Shown piece by piece: positions 34,097 to 42,605 of a stretch of DNA of 64,000 nt. Source of the DNA: Flammeovirgaceae bacterium UBA2371 (lineage in GTDB: Bacteria; Bacteroidota; Bacteroidia; Cytophagales; Cyclobacteriaceae). The notes beneath the pieces are model-generated. The model saw only the letters and a program-made list of their open reading frames with translations. It did no database searches and had not been told where the DNA came from. The stretch spans positions 119,163 to 183,162 of the forward strand of contig DDTF01000030.1 in NCBI GenBank assembly GCA_002345965.1, read 5' to 3'. Each line of letters begins with the position of its first letter. Position 1 is the first letter of the stretch. Made by a program: the position numbers and the translations under genes.

Positions 34097-34869
34097 TCTA
34101 AAAGTCTGTCAGTAGCCTCGGCATTGATATCAATATCGTCTTCACCCACATTGTCATAGGGGTTTTCCAAATGATCCTGAATGTTGTCAAGGCTCACCAG
34201 AATGAAACTGTATAAAATTGGCATTACATATACCAGCTGAGGTGAATACGTATTGAAACTGTTGGCAAAATACGGCCCGTAAATAATAGGGAAAACGTAA
34301 ATGAAGACCTTGCTGTAGGCCCTTAGCGTAACCGGAGTACGATAATTGTGAATCACCTTCATGTTATCAAAGGCAATGATCATTTTGCTCACATATTGGC
34401 TCACCCTGGAAATCTCACCACTCTGTACACCCAGGCCACGCATCTCCATGGTATAGGAAGATAGCCTTGAAAACAATTGATACAATTTTACTTCATTGTC
34501 GTGCCAGTGCTCCATTTTTCTTTCTGCCAACATGTCCCTCATCAGCCTGAACAATTCAGTGATCAATTCTCGGGTCCGTTGTGGCAGGTCGCTGCTCTTG
34601 TCGGTTGTCCAATCACGGGTAGCATAATAAAGTGCGATGGCGTGACCCTTAAAGTCAGCAAGACGCTGCAAGGCATTTTCTCGTCTGTTGTATGCCGACC
34701 CAATGGAAAATACAACAGGAAATACAATGGCCACCCCTACCAACATGTCGGGAAAGCTGGCAACAAGATTCAGTCGATAGCAAAAATAAGTGCTGACAAT
34801 CGACAAAAAGGTGACTATAAATGTCTTATAGTTAATAATTAGCGAAAAGCTTTTGAGGATTCCTCTCAT
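34093..34869 (-). CDS. Membrane protein, bestrophin-like (tentative)
   Basis: 258 aa with four hydrophobic segments, two near the N-terminus (about 15-60) and two after residue 190. Between them is a helical region with SIGSAYNRRENALQRLADFK and YATRDW. The arrangement and the charged RRENALQ loop resemble the RFP-TM/bestrophin anion-channel family of Bacteroidota, but the match is from memory of pattern only. Monocistronic, convergent with the TPR lipoprotein gene (4-base overlap of stops). Confidence 0.6.
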   Translation of the reverse strand: MRGILKSFSLIINYKTFIVTFLSIVSTYFCYRLNLVASFPDMLVGVAIVFPVVFSIGSAYNRRENALQRLADFKGHAIALYYATRDWTTDKSSDLPQRTRELITELFRLMRDMLAERKMEHWHDNEVKLYQLFSRLSSYTMEMRGLGVQSGEISRVSQYVSKMIIAFDNMKVIHNYRTPVTLRAYSKVFIYVFPIIYGPYFANSFNTYSPQLVYVMPILYSFILVSLDNIQDHLENPYDNVGEDDIDINAEATDRLLD

Positions 34870-34960
34870 AGAGATTGTGACAAGGATTAGTATATTAAAT
34901 CAATATTAGCCAAATATTATTTTATTTTAAATGACCCTAGTCACCTATAATTGATTTCTA

Positions 34961-36010
34961 ATGCCAGAAGATAATCTATTAAAGCTGGCCTCATGGCATC
35001 CCTCTTCGGAAAGCATGCAGGTTACCACCATTGATGCGCACACCGGTGGAGAACCACTCAGAATTATCACTGGTGGCCTCCCTCCACTTGAAGGCAGTAC
35101 CATTCTTGAAATGAGAAGGTTCATGAAAACCCATCTCGACCAATACAGAAAAGCGCTGATGTGGGAACCAAGAGGGCATGCCGATATGTACGGTTGTATC
35201 ATTACTCCACCTGTAACAGAGGAAGCAGATTTTGGAGTACTGTTCTTGCACAACGAAGGATACAGCACCATGTGTGGTCATGGAATTATTGCTGTCACCA
35301 AGGTAGTACTGGAATGCGGGATGATTCCTATTAAACACCCGATCACCCAAGTGAACATCGATTCCCCGGCTGGACTCATCAGGGCTACAGCAAATATTAA
35401 AAACACGAAGGTGGAAAGCGTTTCGTTTATCAATGTTCCCTCCTTCGTTCAGGCCCTGGATCAAGTAGTGGAAGTTCCAGGTCTCGGCAAAATCAACTAT
35501 GACATTGCCTATGGTGGAGCTTTTTATGCGTATGTAAATGCCAGGAAGGCGGGTGTGGGCCTTCTCCCTAAAGACCATGATGAATTGATTAAGAAGGGAA
35601 TGGCCATCAAAAGGGCTGTGATGGAGCAATTTATATTTAAACATCCTTTCGAACCCGATCTGAATTTTCTCTATGGAACCATTTTCATTGGAGATGCCAC
35701 CAGCTCCCAGGCGAACAGTCGCAACGTATGCATTTTTGCAGAAGGTGAAGTAGACAGAAGTCCGACAGGCACAGGAGTAAGCGGGCGCCTGGCCTTGCAT
35801 TATGCCAGAGGCGACATCAAAATAGGGGAGCCAATAGTAATAGAGAGCATAGTTGGCAGTTCATTCAAGTGCAGTATAAACGAAGTGACACAATTTGGGC
35901 CCTACAAAGCGGTGATTCCGAAGGTGGAAGGCAAAGCTTATATTACCGGCAAACATACTTTTATCATGGACCCCGAAGATCCACTCAGGGAGGGTTTCAT
36001 ATTCCGGTAA
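34961..36010 (+). CDS. Proline racemase family, trans-3-hydroxy-L-proline dehydratase type
   Basis: 349 aa. First catalytic Cys105 is present in TMCGHG. The second position, Cys in racemases and hydroxyproline epimerases, is Thr269 here (SPTGTG). In characterised members a Cys/Thr pair marks trans-3-hydroxy-L-proline dehydratase, which forms delta1-pyrroline-2-carboxylate. The length equals that of human L3HYPDH (354 aa). No pyrroline-2-carboxylate reductase is adjacent. Divergent from the bestrophin-like gene; a catabolic role on collagen- or plant-derived hydroxyproline is inference. Confidence 0.88.
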   Translation: MPEDNLLKLASWHPSSESMQVTTIDAHTGGEPLRIITGGLPPLEGSTILEMRRFMKTHLDQYRKALMWEPRGHADMYGCIITPPVTEEADFGVLFLHNEGYSTMCGHGIIAVTKVVLECGMIPIKHPITQVNIDSPAGLIRATANIKNTKVESVSFINVPSFVQALDQVVEVPGLGKINYDIAYGGAFYAYVNARKAGVGLLPKDHDELIKKGMAIKRAVMEQFIFKHPFEPDLNFLYGTIFIGDATSSQANSRNVCIFAEGEVDRSPTGTGVSGRLALHYARGDIKIGEPIVIESIVGSSFKCSINEVTQFGPYKAVIPKVEGKAYITGKHTFIMDPEDPLREGFIFR

Positions 36011-36066
36011 ACCTTTCAAATGTATCCGTGGAGTAATTGGGATAATATTCGTGAATCGTTGGTAAC

Positions 36067-36468
36067 CTACTTCGCATCCTCCAGTTCATCATTATGGGCA
36101 AAGTAATGGATTCCCAAACTTCCTCCGTTGTAAGACTTAAACCTGAGCACATCCCCTACCTGTTTGTTTTCAAAATGATGCAGTTTACAATTTACTTTAA
36201 AAATATTTCCGTCATCCATTTTCACTGTAGCAATCCATCGGTCTCGCGCCTGGGAGGAAATAAGCTGGGGGCGCGAACGGCTGCCCATATGGTATTGACC
36301 GCTTTGCATTTTACCCGGTATATATTCCATGCTTACAATTACCCCCTCATGAAATTCTGGCTTATCAAACAAAATGTCATAAACAATCCAGACGGTCGCT
36401 ACAGCAATGGCAATAATCAATAACCAGGTGAGCGGGTGTGTCTTAATTTTTTTCGGAGTGGTTTCCAT
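36067..36468 (-). CDS. Small membrane-anchored hypothetical protein
   Basis: 133 aa. One N-terminal membrane span (LTWLLIIAIAVATVWIVYDILF, about 13-34), then a soluble part with short beta segments (EGVIVSMEYIPGKMQSGQYHMG, RDRWIATVKMDDGNIFKVNC). No known family recognised; the soluble part looks like a small OB- or SH3-like barrel. 259 bases of non-coding DNA follow upstream before the YitT gene end. Confidence 0.65.
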   Translation of the reverse strand: METTPKKIKTHPLTWLLIIAIAVATVWIVYDILFDKPEFHEGVIVSMEYIPGKMQSGQYHMGSRSRPQLISSQARDRWIATVKMDDGNIFKVNCKLHHFENKQVGDVLRFKSYNGGSLGIHYFAHNDELEDAK

Positions 36469-36600
36469 ACAATGAATGATTAATAATATTTAGAGTTGAT
36501 GCAGACCAATTGCCATAAACACAGTACAAGCGCTATGCAGACCTACCTTAAAAAAACCAAGAAAAGAAAGGGAAAAACCAAGACTACTCCTCCTTGGTAC

Positions 36601-36639
36601 AATTCGGATGGAATGTAAAACCAAAGAAAATTCCGAATT
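36601..36639. repeat. Inverted repeat in the 259-base gap
   Basis: AATTCGGA (36601-36608) and TCCGAATT (36632-36639) are perfect inverted repeats with a 23-base loop. The gap 36469-36727 has no large gene; besides this repeat it contains a 27-codon basic frame at 36535-36618 and A/T-rich DNA. Function unknown. Confidence 0.35.
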
Positions 36640-36727
36640 TCAGAATACCACCACGGGGAAGAATACAGAAATAAATTTATGTAAAAAGATTATACAGATT
36701 TATAAAAACCTTAAAAAAACTTTTTCC

Positions 36728-37711
36728 CTATTTCAAGGGTCGTTTTTTGATCATTCCGCCTTTGGTGTCCTTGATACTACTCATGACCATAAAGGCATTG
36801 GGGTCAATTTTCTCAGTTTCTGCCTTAAGTTTGGCTATTTCTAATCGAGTAATTACTGTATAAATAATATCCGAAGGATTCAAGTTGTCACCACGTTTGC
36901 CAAAACCGCGTTTGCCGTTATAAATGGTTACACCTCGTCCCAAACGTTCGGTTATCATTTTTCGGAGTTCTTCACTATGGGATGAAATGATAGTGACGCC
37001 CGTATATTCTTCTACCCCTTCCACAATAAAATCCACTGTTTTGGAAGCCGCCAGATAGGTTAAAATCGAATAAAGGGCTGTTTCAATAGAAAGTAAATAG
37101 GCAGCTACGGAGAAGATCATAATATTGAACAAAAGGATGATATCCCCTATGGTTAATCCCGTTCGTCTGCTTAAGTGGATGGCCAGCACCTCAGTGCCAT
37201 CGAGCACACCACCACCTCGAATCGACAATCCGATCCCAGCTCCAAGAAAAAACCCACCAAACACAGAAATCAATAATTTATCTGATGTGATGACAGGATA
37301 ATCGATTATGGATAATGCAATGGCAAGTCCAACTATAGCAGTTATGCTCTTAAAAGCAAATGATTTGCTGATTTGAGCATAACCCAAAATCATGAAAGGC
37401 AGATTAATCACTAAAATGAGAATGGGAAGCGAAAATCCTGTAACAGCAGTGACCAACAAAGATATACCAGTAACACCACCATCAATAAAATTATTGGGTA
37501 AGAGAAACCCTTTTAAACCAAAGCCAGCCGACAAAATCCCAAATGAAATTAAGAGAATATCCTTGTACAGATGGGTTGCAGTTACCCTTAGCTTGTAAAA
37601 CTCTTTGGCAACATCATAATTGCTGATTGTTTCCTCAGGATTATTCTTCTTGAGATGATTCCAGACACGCTGAAAAATAACCTGCTTAAAAAATGGATTG
37701 GCTTTGTTCAT
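36728..37711 (-). CDS. YitT family membrane protein (DUF161/DUF2179)
   Basis: 327 aa from ATG 37711; an in-frame GTG at 37738 would add nine residues. Five to six membrane spans in YitT repeats (NNFIDGGVTGISLL, GIGLSIRGGGVLDGTEVLAIHLSRRTG) followed by the cytoplasmic DUF2179 domain (GVTIISSHSEELRKMITERLGRGVTIYNGKRGFG). Transport function is suspected for the family but substrate is unknown. Stands alone on the minus strand. Confidence 0.88.
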   Translation of the reverse strand: MNKANPFFKQVIFQRVWNHLKKNNPEETISNYDVAKEFYKLRVTATHLYKDILLISFGILSAGFGLKGFLLPNNFIDGGVTGISLLVTAVTGFSLPILILVINLPFMILGYAQISKSFAFKSITAIVGLAIALSIIDYPVITSDKLLISVFGGFFLGAGIGLSIRGGGVLDGTEVLAIHLSRRTGLTIGDIILLFNIMIFSVAAYLLSIETALYSILTYLAASKTVDFIVEGVEEYTGVTIISSHSEELRKMITERLGRGVTIYNGKRGFGKRGDNLNPSDIIYTVITRLEIAKLKAETEKIDPNAFMVMSSIKDTKGGMIKKRPLK

Positions 37712-37808
37712 GATCTTCAACTGCGATTCACATTGCACACAGGCTTGGTGACAAGATAGCTAAAATACTTCCACAGATGGCCGCTTCAATAAACTACCTT
37801 ATTGCCTA

Positions 37809-38066
37809 TTATTTTCTTTTGAATTTTTCCTCCCACCAGCTCGCCTCTTTTTGCTTTTGTATCTGGCCTTCTTCCAGCATTTTTTGTAAACGGGGATTTA
37901 CCTCGCCCTGAGAAGTGAGGTGATATTGGCCACACTCGTCACATTGATAAACACCAACCGGACGACTACCTTTACCGTATCGATAAGCAACATGAGCTCC
38001 TATCAGTGCTTCTTCCGCCAATGCATAGGTGGCATGACATCGTTTATGGGTAGGACAAGTCATCAT
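37809..38066 (-). CDS. Small zinc-ribbon-like protein
   Basis: 85 aa (ATG 38066 or 38063). Two Cys/His pairs, CPTHKRCH near the N-terminus and CDECGQYH around residue 43, could bind one zinc ion. The C-terminus is a charged helix (KMLEEGQIQKQKEASWWEEKFKRK). The pattern occurs in short conserved Bacteroidota proteins, perhaps translation- or nucleic-acid-related (inference). No operon partner. Confidence 0.65.
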   Translation of the reverse strand: MMTCPTHKRCHATYALAEEALIGAHVAYRYGKGSRPVGVYQCDECGQYHLTSQGEVNPRLQKMLEEGQIQKQKEASWWEEKFKRK

Positions 38067-38211
38067 CTTAAAGATTCATGAAAATGGATTCATTCCCTTT
38101 AAATTAACAGGTTCCAGCTTTCCAATCAATCTCTGCGCCCTTTAATTTAAATCCTTCTGTAATGTTTAATCTGAATCCCGCCTGTAGGACAACGCAAAGG
38201 AACATTCCCTA

Positions 38212-39108
38212 TCACTTTTTCAATTCTCCTCTTACCCACCTGTTCATGCTAAAAGTGACCTTGCCAAAAAGATAACCTACGCCCAGCGCCAACGGATAAT
38301 CACTGGCCCAATGCACACCATTATTGACCATAGCCAAACCTACCAGACCAATCAGGCTAAAACCAACAGGTTGAATCCATTTCTTGTCAGGGTAGTTGAG
38401 CGTTAAGATAGTCGTTGTAGCCATCATCGTGGCAAGGTGACCAGAAGGAAAAGCATCGTAGCTCGGTACTTTACTTTGATACACAACAGGATTGGTAAAG
38501 GGTTGCCATCGGCCTCCCGAAGTAGTAGCAACGAAAGGACTTTCACGTCCGGAAATTCGTTTGACAAATTGGGTCGTAATTCCTACTGCCAGTAGAGCTT
38601 GCAAAAGCTGACTGGATACATGAAGAGATTTGTAATCCTGCTTAATTTTTCCATGAAGGTAAAGCCCAGTACATATCAATATACTTGTTGATCCTTCCCC
38701 GATGGAATAAAAAAAGGTGTTAAGATTTTGAGGAACCTCGTAAACATTCACTTCCATATTGCCAACATCAAAACCTATTAGTGTTTTGTATCTTCTTTCT
38801 GGATCCAGATTTATTCTTTGTGATAATCGAAATATGCCATCATTAATAGATTGATCTAAGGGAATAAGCAATAAAGTGGATCCTGTAATGACAGAAAGCG
38901 CTATGACACTTTTTCTCTGAAAAGTTTGTTTGGCACCTTTGCTAAAGGTCTGTGGGGGCAATGAGGTAATAAAAGAAAAGTTTTTGGGCTTAGCATATAC
39001 AAAACCATCACCATCGTAAAGGTAGTGTGAGGTGTCACTTTGTGCCTGTACTCTATTTTGTATTGAGATTAAAACTAATATAGCACATCCCATTACGCGA
39101 TAGTTCAT
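38212..39108 (-). CDS. PAP2-family phosphatase with divergent motifs
   Basis: 298 aa. Signal peptide MNYRVMGCAILVLISIQNRVQA, membrane spans from about residue 65. PAP2 motif 2 is intact (FPSGHLAT) and motif 3 keeps its His and Asp (VHWASDYPL). Motif 1 reads KRISGRESP, so the usual RP is SP, and motif 3 lacks the usual SR pair. Activity on lipid phosphates or pyrophosphates is likely but reduced phosphate contacts are possible. Last gene of the PAP2 / LtaS-like / PAP2 minus-strand group, 10 bases after the sulfatase part. Confidence 0.85.
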   Translation of the reverse strand: MNYRVMGCAILVLISIQNRVQAQSDTSHYLYDGDGFVYAKPKNFSFITSLPPQTFSKGAKQTFQRKSVIALSVITGSTLLLIPLDQSINDGIFRLSQRINLDPERRYKTLIGFDVGNMEVNVYEVPQNLNTFFYSIGEGSTSILICTGLYLHGKIKQDYKSLHVSSQLLQALLAVGITTQFVKRISGRESPFVATTSGGRWQPFTNPVVYQSKVPSYDAFPSGHLATMMATTTILTLNYPDKKWIQPVGFSLIGLVGLAMVNNGVHWASDYPLALGVGYLFGKVTFSMNRWVRGELKK

Positions 39109-39118
39109 AAATGTGATG

Positions 39119-40513
39119 CTATTTCATCAATCCATTTTTAAAAGAAGCACTTGCTGTCTGGTACCAACTAATGGCTTCCTGAAGCAGGGTTGTATCAACA
39201 GGCCCATGTTCTGTCTGTTCACTGCCATGCAGCGTAAAATACATTGTCTCCTTTTGCGGCATTAAAACCACAAGTTCATTGCCCTTTATAAATCCCAAGC
39301 TCTGGTAGGTGCTTACGAAAGCACGTTCCCTTCCTGGTTCAAGAGTAGCCATATCGTAGCCAAAAAATTTACTTGTATAAGAAAATTTCAACAACCCTAA
39401 AACGGTTGGCCCTATATCAATTTGACTCATCAAACGATTCATAATACCTGGTTCAATAAACCCAGGTGAATAGATAAGCATAGGAATGTGATACTTGTCC
39501 ACCGGCAATTCCGTTTTACCTGCACTAGAAGCACAGTGATCTGCCACAATAATCACCAGCGTATTTTCAATCCAGGATTTTTTCCTAATCTTTTTAATAA
39601 ACTTACCAATCGCATAGTCGGTGTACTTCACTGCGCCATTCCGCCCCGTATGGGATGGTATATCTATTCTACCATCTGGATAGGTATAAGGTCTGTGATT
39701 ACTGGTTGTCATGATATGAGCAAAAATCGGCTTACCTATTGCTACTGTTTTGTCTATTTCTTTGGTAGCCAGATCAAACAGGTTTTCATCCGCAATTCCC
39801 CAAATATTTTCATAGTCAATTTCATCATCCTTCAGCTCCACACGGTCCACTACCTCATAGCTATTGTTGGAGAAAAAATAATTCATGTTATCGAAGTATC
39901 CGTAGCCACCATAAATGTATTTACTTTCATAACCCTTTTCCCTGAATACTCTTCCTAGGGAAAACAAGTGCTCATTGTGCGGTCTGCGTACAATAGATTG
40001 TCCAGGTGTTGGTGGAATACATAATGAAAGTGCTTCTAATCCGCGTACCGTGCGCGTACCCGTAGCGTATAAATTGGTAAACAAAAGACTATGGCTAGCC
40101 AATGAATCCAGAAAAGGCGTAATTTGTTCCTTGTTACCGAAAATGCCCATAAAATCTGCACTGAAACTTTCAACGCTGATCATTATAACATTCATTTTCT
40201 TCTCGGGCCCTTTACCATTAATGCTCCTTTCTACAGAATAGCTTGAAGTGTCTGTAAAAGTAGATTCATTTGTCGCAAGGAGCTGACGAACGGTTTCAAA
40301 AGCTTTTTTCTCTGTCACACCAGCATAGAATTGGTCATAGTCAAGTTCATTGTTAAGATAAGCAGCAAAAAGTTCGTACAGGCCATTACCAGCCAACTCA
40401 TTGGCGAGGGTGCTGTTGCTGAAACGGTGCATATTGGTGTCTACCAATAAGTAAGAGAATAGAGGAAGCGATGCAATCGCCAAAAACCATATTGTTCTTT
40501 TCCTAAATGACAT
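39119..40513 (-). CDS. LtaS-like sulfatase domain protein, C-terminal part of a split gene
   Basis: 464 aa. Begins with one membrane span (TIWFLAIASLPLFSYLLV, about 7-24), then an alkaline-phosphatase-superfamily sulfatase domain: metal Glu115 in ISVESFSAD, the nucleophile Thr region ATGTRTVRGLE (about 150-160) and VADHCAS. Related enzymes move phosphoglycerol or phosphoethanolamine from phospholipid to surface polymers. The membrane half expected in front of it is the separate gene at 40529-41038, in the same frame but cut off by TGA TAA five codons before this ATG. The catalytic part looks intact, so it may still be expressed by reinitiation. Confidence 0.82.
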   Translation of the reverse strand: MSFRKRTIWFLAIASLPLFSYLLVDTNMHRFSNSTLANELAGNGLYELFAAYLNNELDYDQFYAGVTEKKAFETVRQLLATNESTFTDTSSYSVERSINGKGPEKKMNVIMISVESFSADFMGIFGNKEQITPFLDSLASHSLLFTNLYATGTRTVRGLEALSLCIPPTPGQSIVRRPHNEHLFSLGRVFREKGYESKYIYGGYGYFDNMNYFFSNNSYEVVDRVELKDDEIDYENIWGIADENLFDLATKEIDKTVAIGKPIFAHIMTTSNHRPYTYPDGRIDIPSHTGRNGAVKYTDYAIGKFIKKIRKKSWIENTLVIIVADHCASSAGKTELPVDKYHIPMLIYSPGFIEPGIMNRLMSQIDIGPTVLGLLKFSYTSKFFGYDMATLEPGRERAFVSTYQSLGFIKGNELVVLMPQKETMYFTLHGSEQTEHGPVDTTLLQEAISWYQTASASFKNGLMK

Positions 40514-40528
40514 GGATATGATATATTA

Positions 40529-41038
40529 TCAATAAATTGTCCATGAACGTAACTGGTATACAATGAATGTTGTTAGCGCCAGAGCTACTGCCACGAACCA
40601 TTCTACTGGGTACGACTGTCTGATGTTGCCAATCACCTCTGTGGTATATACCAGGTAATCAACCGCTATAAAATTGAATCTGGTGGTAAACTCCTCCCAA
40701 AAGAACCATTCCGATATCGAATCGAAAATCAGCAGTAATATGAAGAAAAACAAAATAAGGTTAAGAACGTACCCATGCCATCTTTTACGAAACAACCACT
40801 CCGGACAAAGCCAAAGGTAAACAAGCAAGGGGATGATAAAGTAAGTAGACGTGACCAGATCAAAAAAGAAACCCACAAAGAAGGATTCCAGTATGGTAAA
40901 TAAAGTGAGTTCTCCCGTTCGCTGAGAGGAAAAAAACAAAATCATCCTTGTAAGAAGAGAAATGCCAATAAAACAGAAGGCAAGCAGAGCAATGAGGCCA
41001 AACCGGTGATTCCTTACCTTATATATAAGCGAACTCAT
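40529..41038 (-). CDS. LtaS-like N-terminal membrane domain, split gene
   Basis: 169 aa with four membrane spans (about 12-36, 46-78, 88-110, 145-163) and the family segment RFNFIAVDYLVYTTEVIGNIRQSYP (120-144). In homologues this leads into a fifth span and the sulfatase domain in one polypeptide of about 640 residues. Here it stops after SWTIY at TGA followed directly by TAA; the downstream gene resumes in the same frame. Either a gene fission that is tolerated, or a recent nonsense event. The upstream PAP2 gene (41165-41899) is 126 bases away. Confidence 0.8.
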   Translation of the reverse strand: MSSLIYKVRNHRFGLIALLAFCFIGISLLTRMILFFSSQRTGELTLFTILESFFVGFFFDLVTSTYFIIPLLVYLWLCPEWLFRKRWHGYVLNLILFFFILLLIFDSISEWFFWEEFTTRFNFIAVDYLVYTTEVIGNIRQSYPVEWFVAVALALTTFIVYQLRSWTIY

Positions 41039-41164
41039 GTTTTGAATAGAAACAACTACTTACCACACGCTACCTTTTGATCAAAGGTTGGTTTACTTAT
41101 AAAAAATAAGTCAGCACCATGACTTTATTCGGAGGTCAAAGAAAAGTGTGTTTACATAATCGGT

Positions 41165-41899
41165 TTATTTCAGTGAGATCACAGCATTGATTCCAATGCT
41201 TCCATTTTGATATGCTGGCACCGCCAGCACTTTTGTTTTTTTAATCTTCCTTTCATCATGTAGCCAATACACTAGGTTAGTGGAGAGCATTCCTACGCCC
41301 GCTCCTACTAGCACATCAGTACTCCAGTGCCGGTTGTTCATGATCCGGAGTACGCCTACCGAAGTGGCCACACCATAGGCCAGCACACTGTATACAGGGT
41401 AAAGCTTGCCGTATTCTTTGTGCATAAAGGTAGCGGCAACAAATGCCTGAGCTGTATGCCCTGAAGGAAATGAATTTGGAATTCCAGTGTCAGGCCGTGG
41501 TATTCTCGTGGCATTCTTTACAGAGAAAACTATAGCAGAAGTAAGCAATTCCGATTTTACTAACAACCACATCTGCTCCTGAAAGCTATTCTTTCCTTTT
41601 ATCCCAATTGCGTTTAAAGTCAATACCCCGGCAATAGGTGAATATTGAATGTAATCGTCCGCATGGGTGCGAAAAGTTGAAAATTTTTCATTCCGCTCTT
41701 CATACAAATCTGCTCTACCAATAAAATCAACATCCGTAATTGCAACTGCTCCCGCAACCATTAAGACTAAAGGAACTTTCACCGATCGCAGCAGCCGGTC
41801 TCTTTTCATCTCCTTTTGCACCATAGCAGAATCTATTTGGCCAATGACCTGACTGGTAAAGAGAAGGCAAATGAGTACAGAAATGGGTATCTTTAACAT
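41165..41899 (-). CDS. PAP2-family lipid phosphatase
   Basis: 244 aa from ATG 41899, which starts a clear signal peptide (MLKIPISVLICLLFTSQVIG); the frame is open 27 codons further upstream. Motif 1 KNATRIPRP, motif 2 FPSGHTAQAF and motif 3 NNRHWSTD are all present, so the enzyme should be active on phosphatidic acid or polyprenyl pyrophosphate-like substrates at the outer face of the membrane. First gene of the minus-strand envelope group. Divergent from the ECF sigma gene. Confidence 0.88.
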   Translation of the reverse strand: MLKIPISVLICLLFTSQVIGQIDSAMVQKEMKRDRLLRSVKVPLVLMVAGAVAITDVDFIGRADLYEERNEKFSTFRTHADDYIQYSPIAGVLTLNAIGIKGKNSFQEQMWLLVKSELLTSAIVFSVKNATRIPRPDTGIPNSFPSGHTAQAFVAATFMHKEYGKLYPVYSVLAYGVATSVGVLRIMNNRHWSTDVLVGAGVGMLSTNLVYWLHDERKIKKTKVLAVPAYQNGSIGINAVISLK

Positions 41900-42035
41900 T
41901 GAGTTAACGGAATTAGATGCATAACCAATACGGCCAGAATCTAATAATGGTGGGTTATCTATTATATTATTTAGAACCAACCATTCTATACCTTGTTGCG
42001 TGATTAGGTAAAGAGTAATGAATCGGATTCTTTAA

Positions 42036-42140
42036 AGAAGGTATATCGAAGAGCGAGACCTCTATAAGCTGCTGGATTCCTGTAGAAAAGGGAATCGTGC
42101 TAGTCAGGATCGGCTATATAAGGAGTACTATGCTTACTCG
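42036..42140 (+). other. Coding-like N-terminal extension of the ECF sigma gene without a start codon
   Basis: Reading the frame of the 42141 gene upstream gives 35 sense codons with the look of sigma region 2.1 (LYKLLDSCRKGNRASQ, RLYKEYYAYS), directly joined to MGICLRYS. There is no ATG, GTG or TTG among them. The frame is closed by TAA at 42033-42035, and five codons before that is an in-frame ATG at 42018. So the region is protein-like but has no standard start. Confidence 0.6.
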
Positions 42141-42605
42141 ATGGGCATTTGTCTTCGCTACTCCAGAACAAGGGAAGAAGCCGTTGAAATTGTGAATGAT
42201 GGTTTTATCAAAATATTTACTAAGCTGGACCGGTATTCAAAAGGATTGTCATTCAAAGGTTGGCTAAGAAGGATAATGATTAATTCTGCTATAGACTATT
42301 TTCGTAGAAATGAAAAACATTATAACAGCCTTGATATTTCCCATGGACAATATGAAACTGCCAACGAAACTATTCTCGATCAATTAGCAGCAGAAGAAAT
42401 CATTGCCGCAATTCAAAGGCTACCACCATCATATCGATTGGTGTTCAACCTATTTGCGATAGAAGGTTTCAAACATGAAGAGATAGCACACCAACTTAAT
42501 ATTAGCATAGGCACTTCCAAATCAAATCTTGCAATTGCAAGAATTAAACTTCAAAAAATATTATTATCAGAGAGAGAAAAATTAAGCAAGGAACAAAATG
42601 GATGA
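42141..42605 (+). CDS. ECF RNA polymerase sigma factor
   Basis: 154 aa from the first ATG; true N-terminus is probably further upstream (see 42036-42140). Region 2.2-2.4: TREEAVEIVNDGFIKIF and FKGWLRRIMINSAIDYFRR; region 4 with helix-turn-helix EGFKHEEIAHQLNISIGTSKSNLAIARIKL. Without the upstream codons region 2.1 is missing. The end overlaps the start of the next gene by eight bases, as is usual for sigma/anti-sigma pairs. Confidence 0.85.
   Translation: MGICLRYSRTREEAVEIVNDGFIKIFTKLDRYSKGLSFKGWLRRIMINSAIDYFRRNEKHYNSLDISHGQYETANETILDQLAAEEIIAAIQRLPPSYRLVFNLFAIEGFKHEEIAHQLNISIGTSKSNLAIARIKLQKILLSEREKLSKEQNG

Noticed and set aside
34991..35800. 269-codon open frame on the minus strand
   Set aside because: It is antisense to the clearly coding proline-racemase-family gene and has no recognisable motif; its composition is that of a shadow frame.
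40526..40531. Selenocysteine readthrough at the TGA of the split LtaS-like gene
   Set aside because: TGA is followed directly by TAA, so selenocysteine insertion would not rescue the frame; no Sec-like context is seen.
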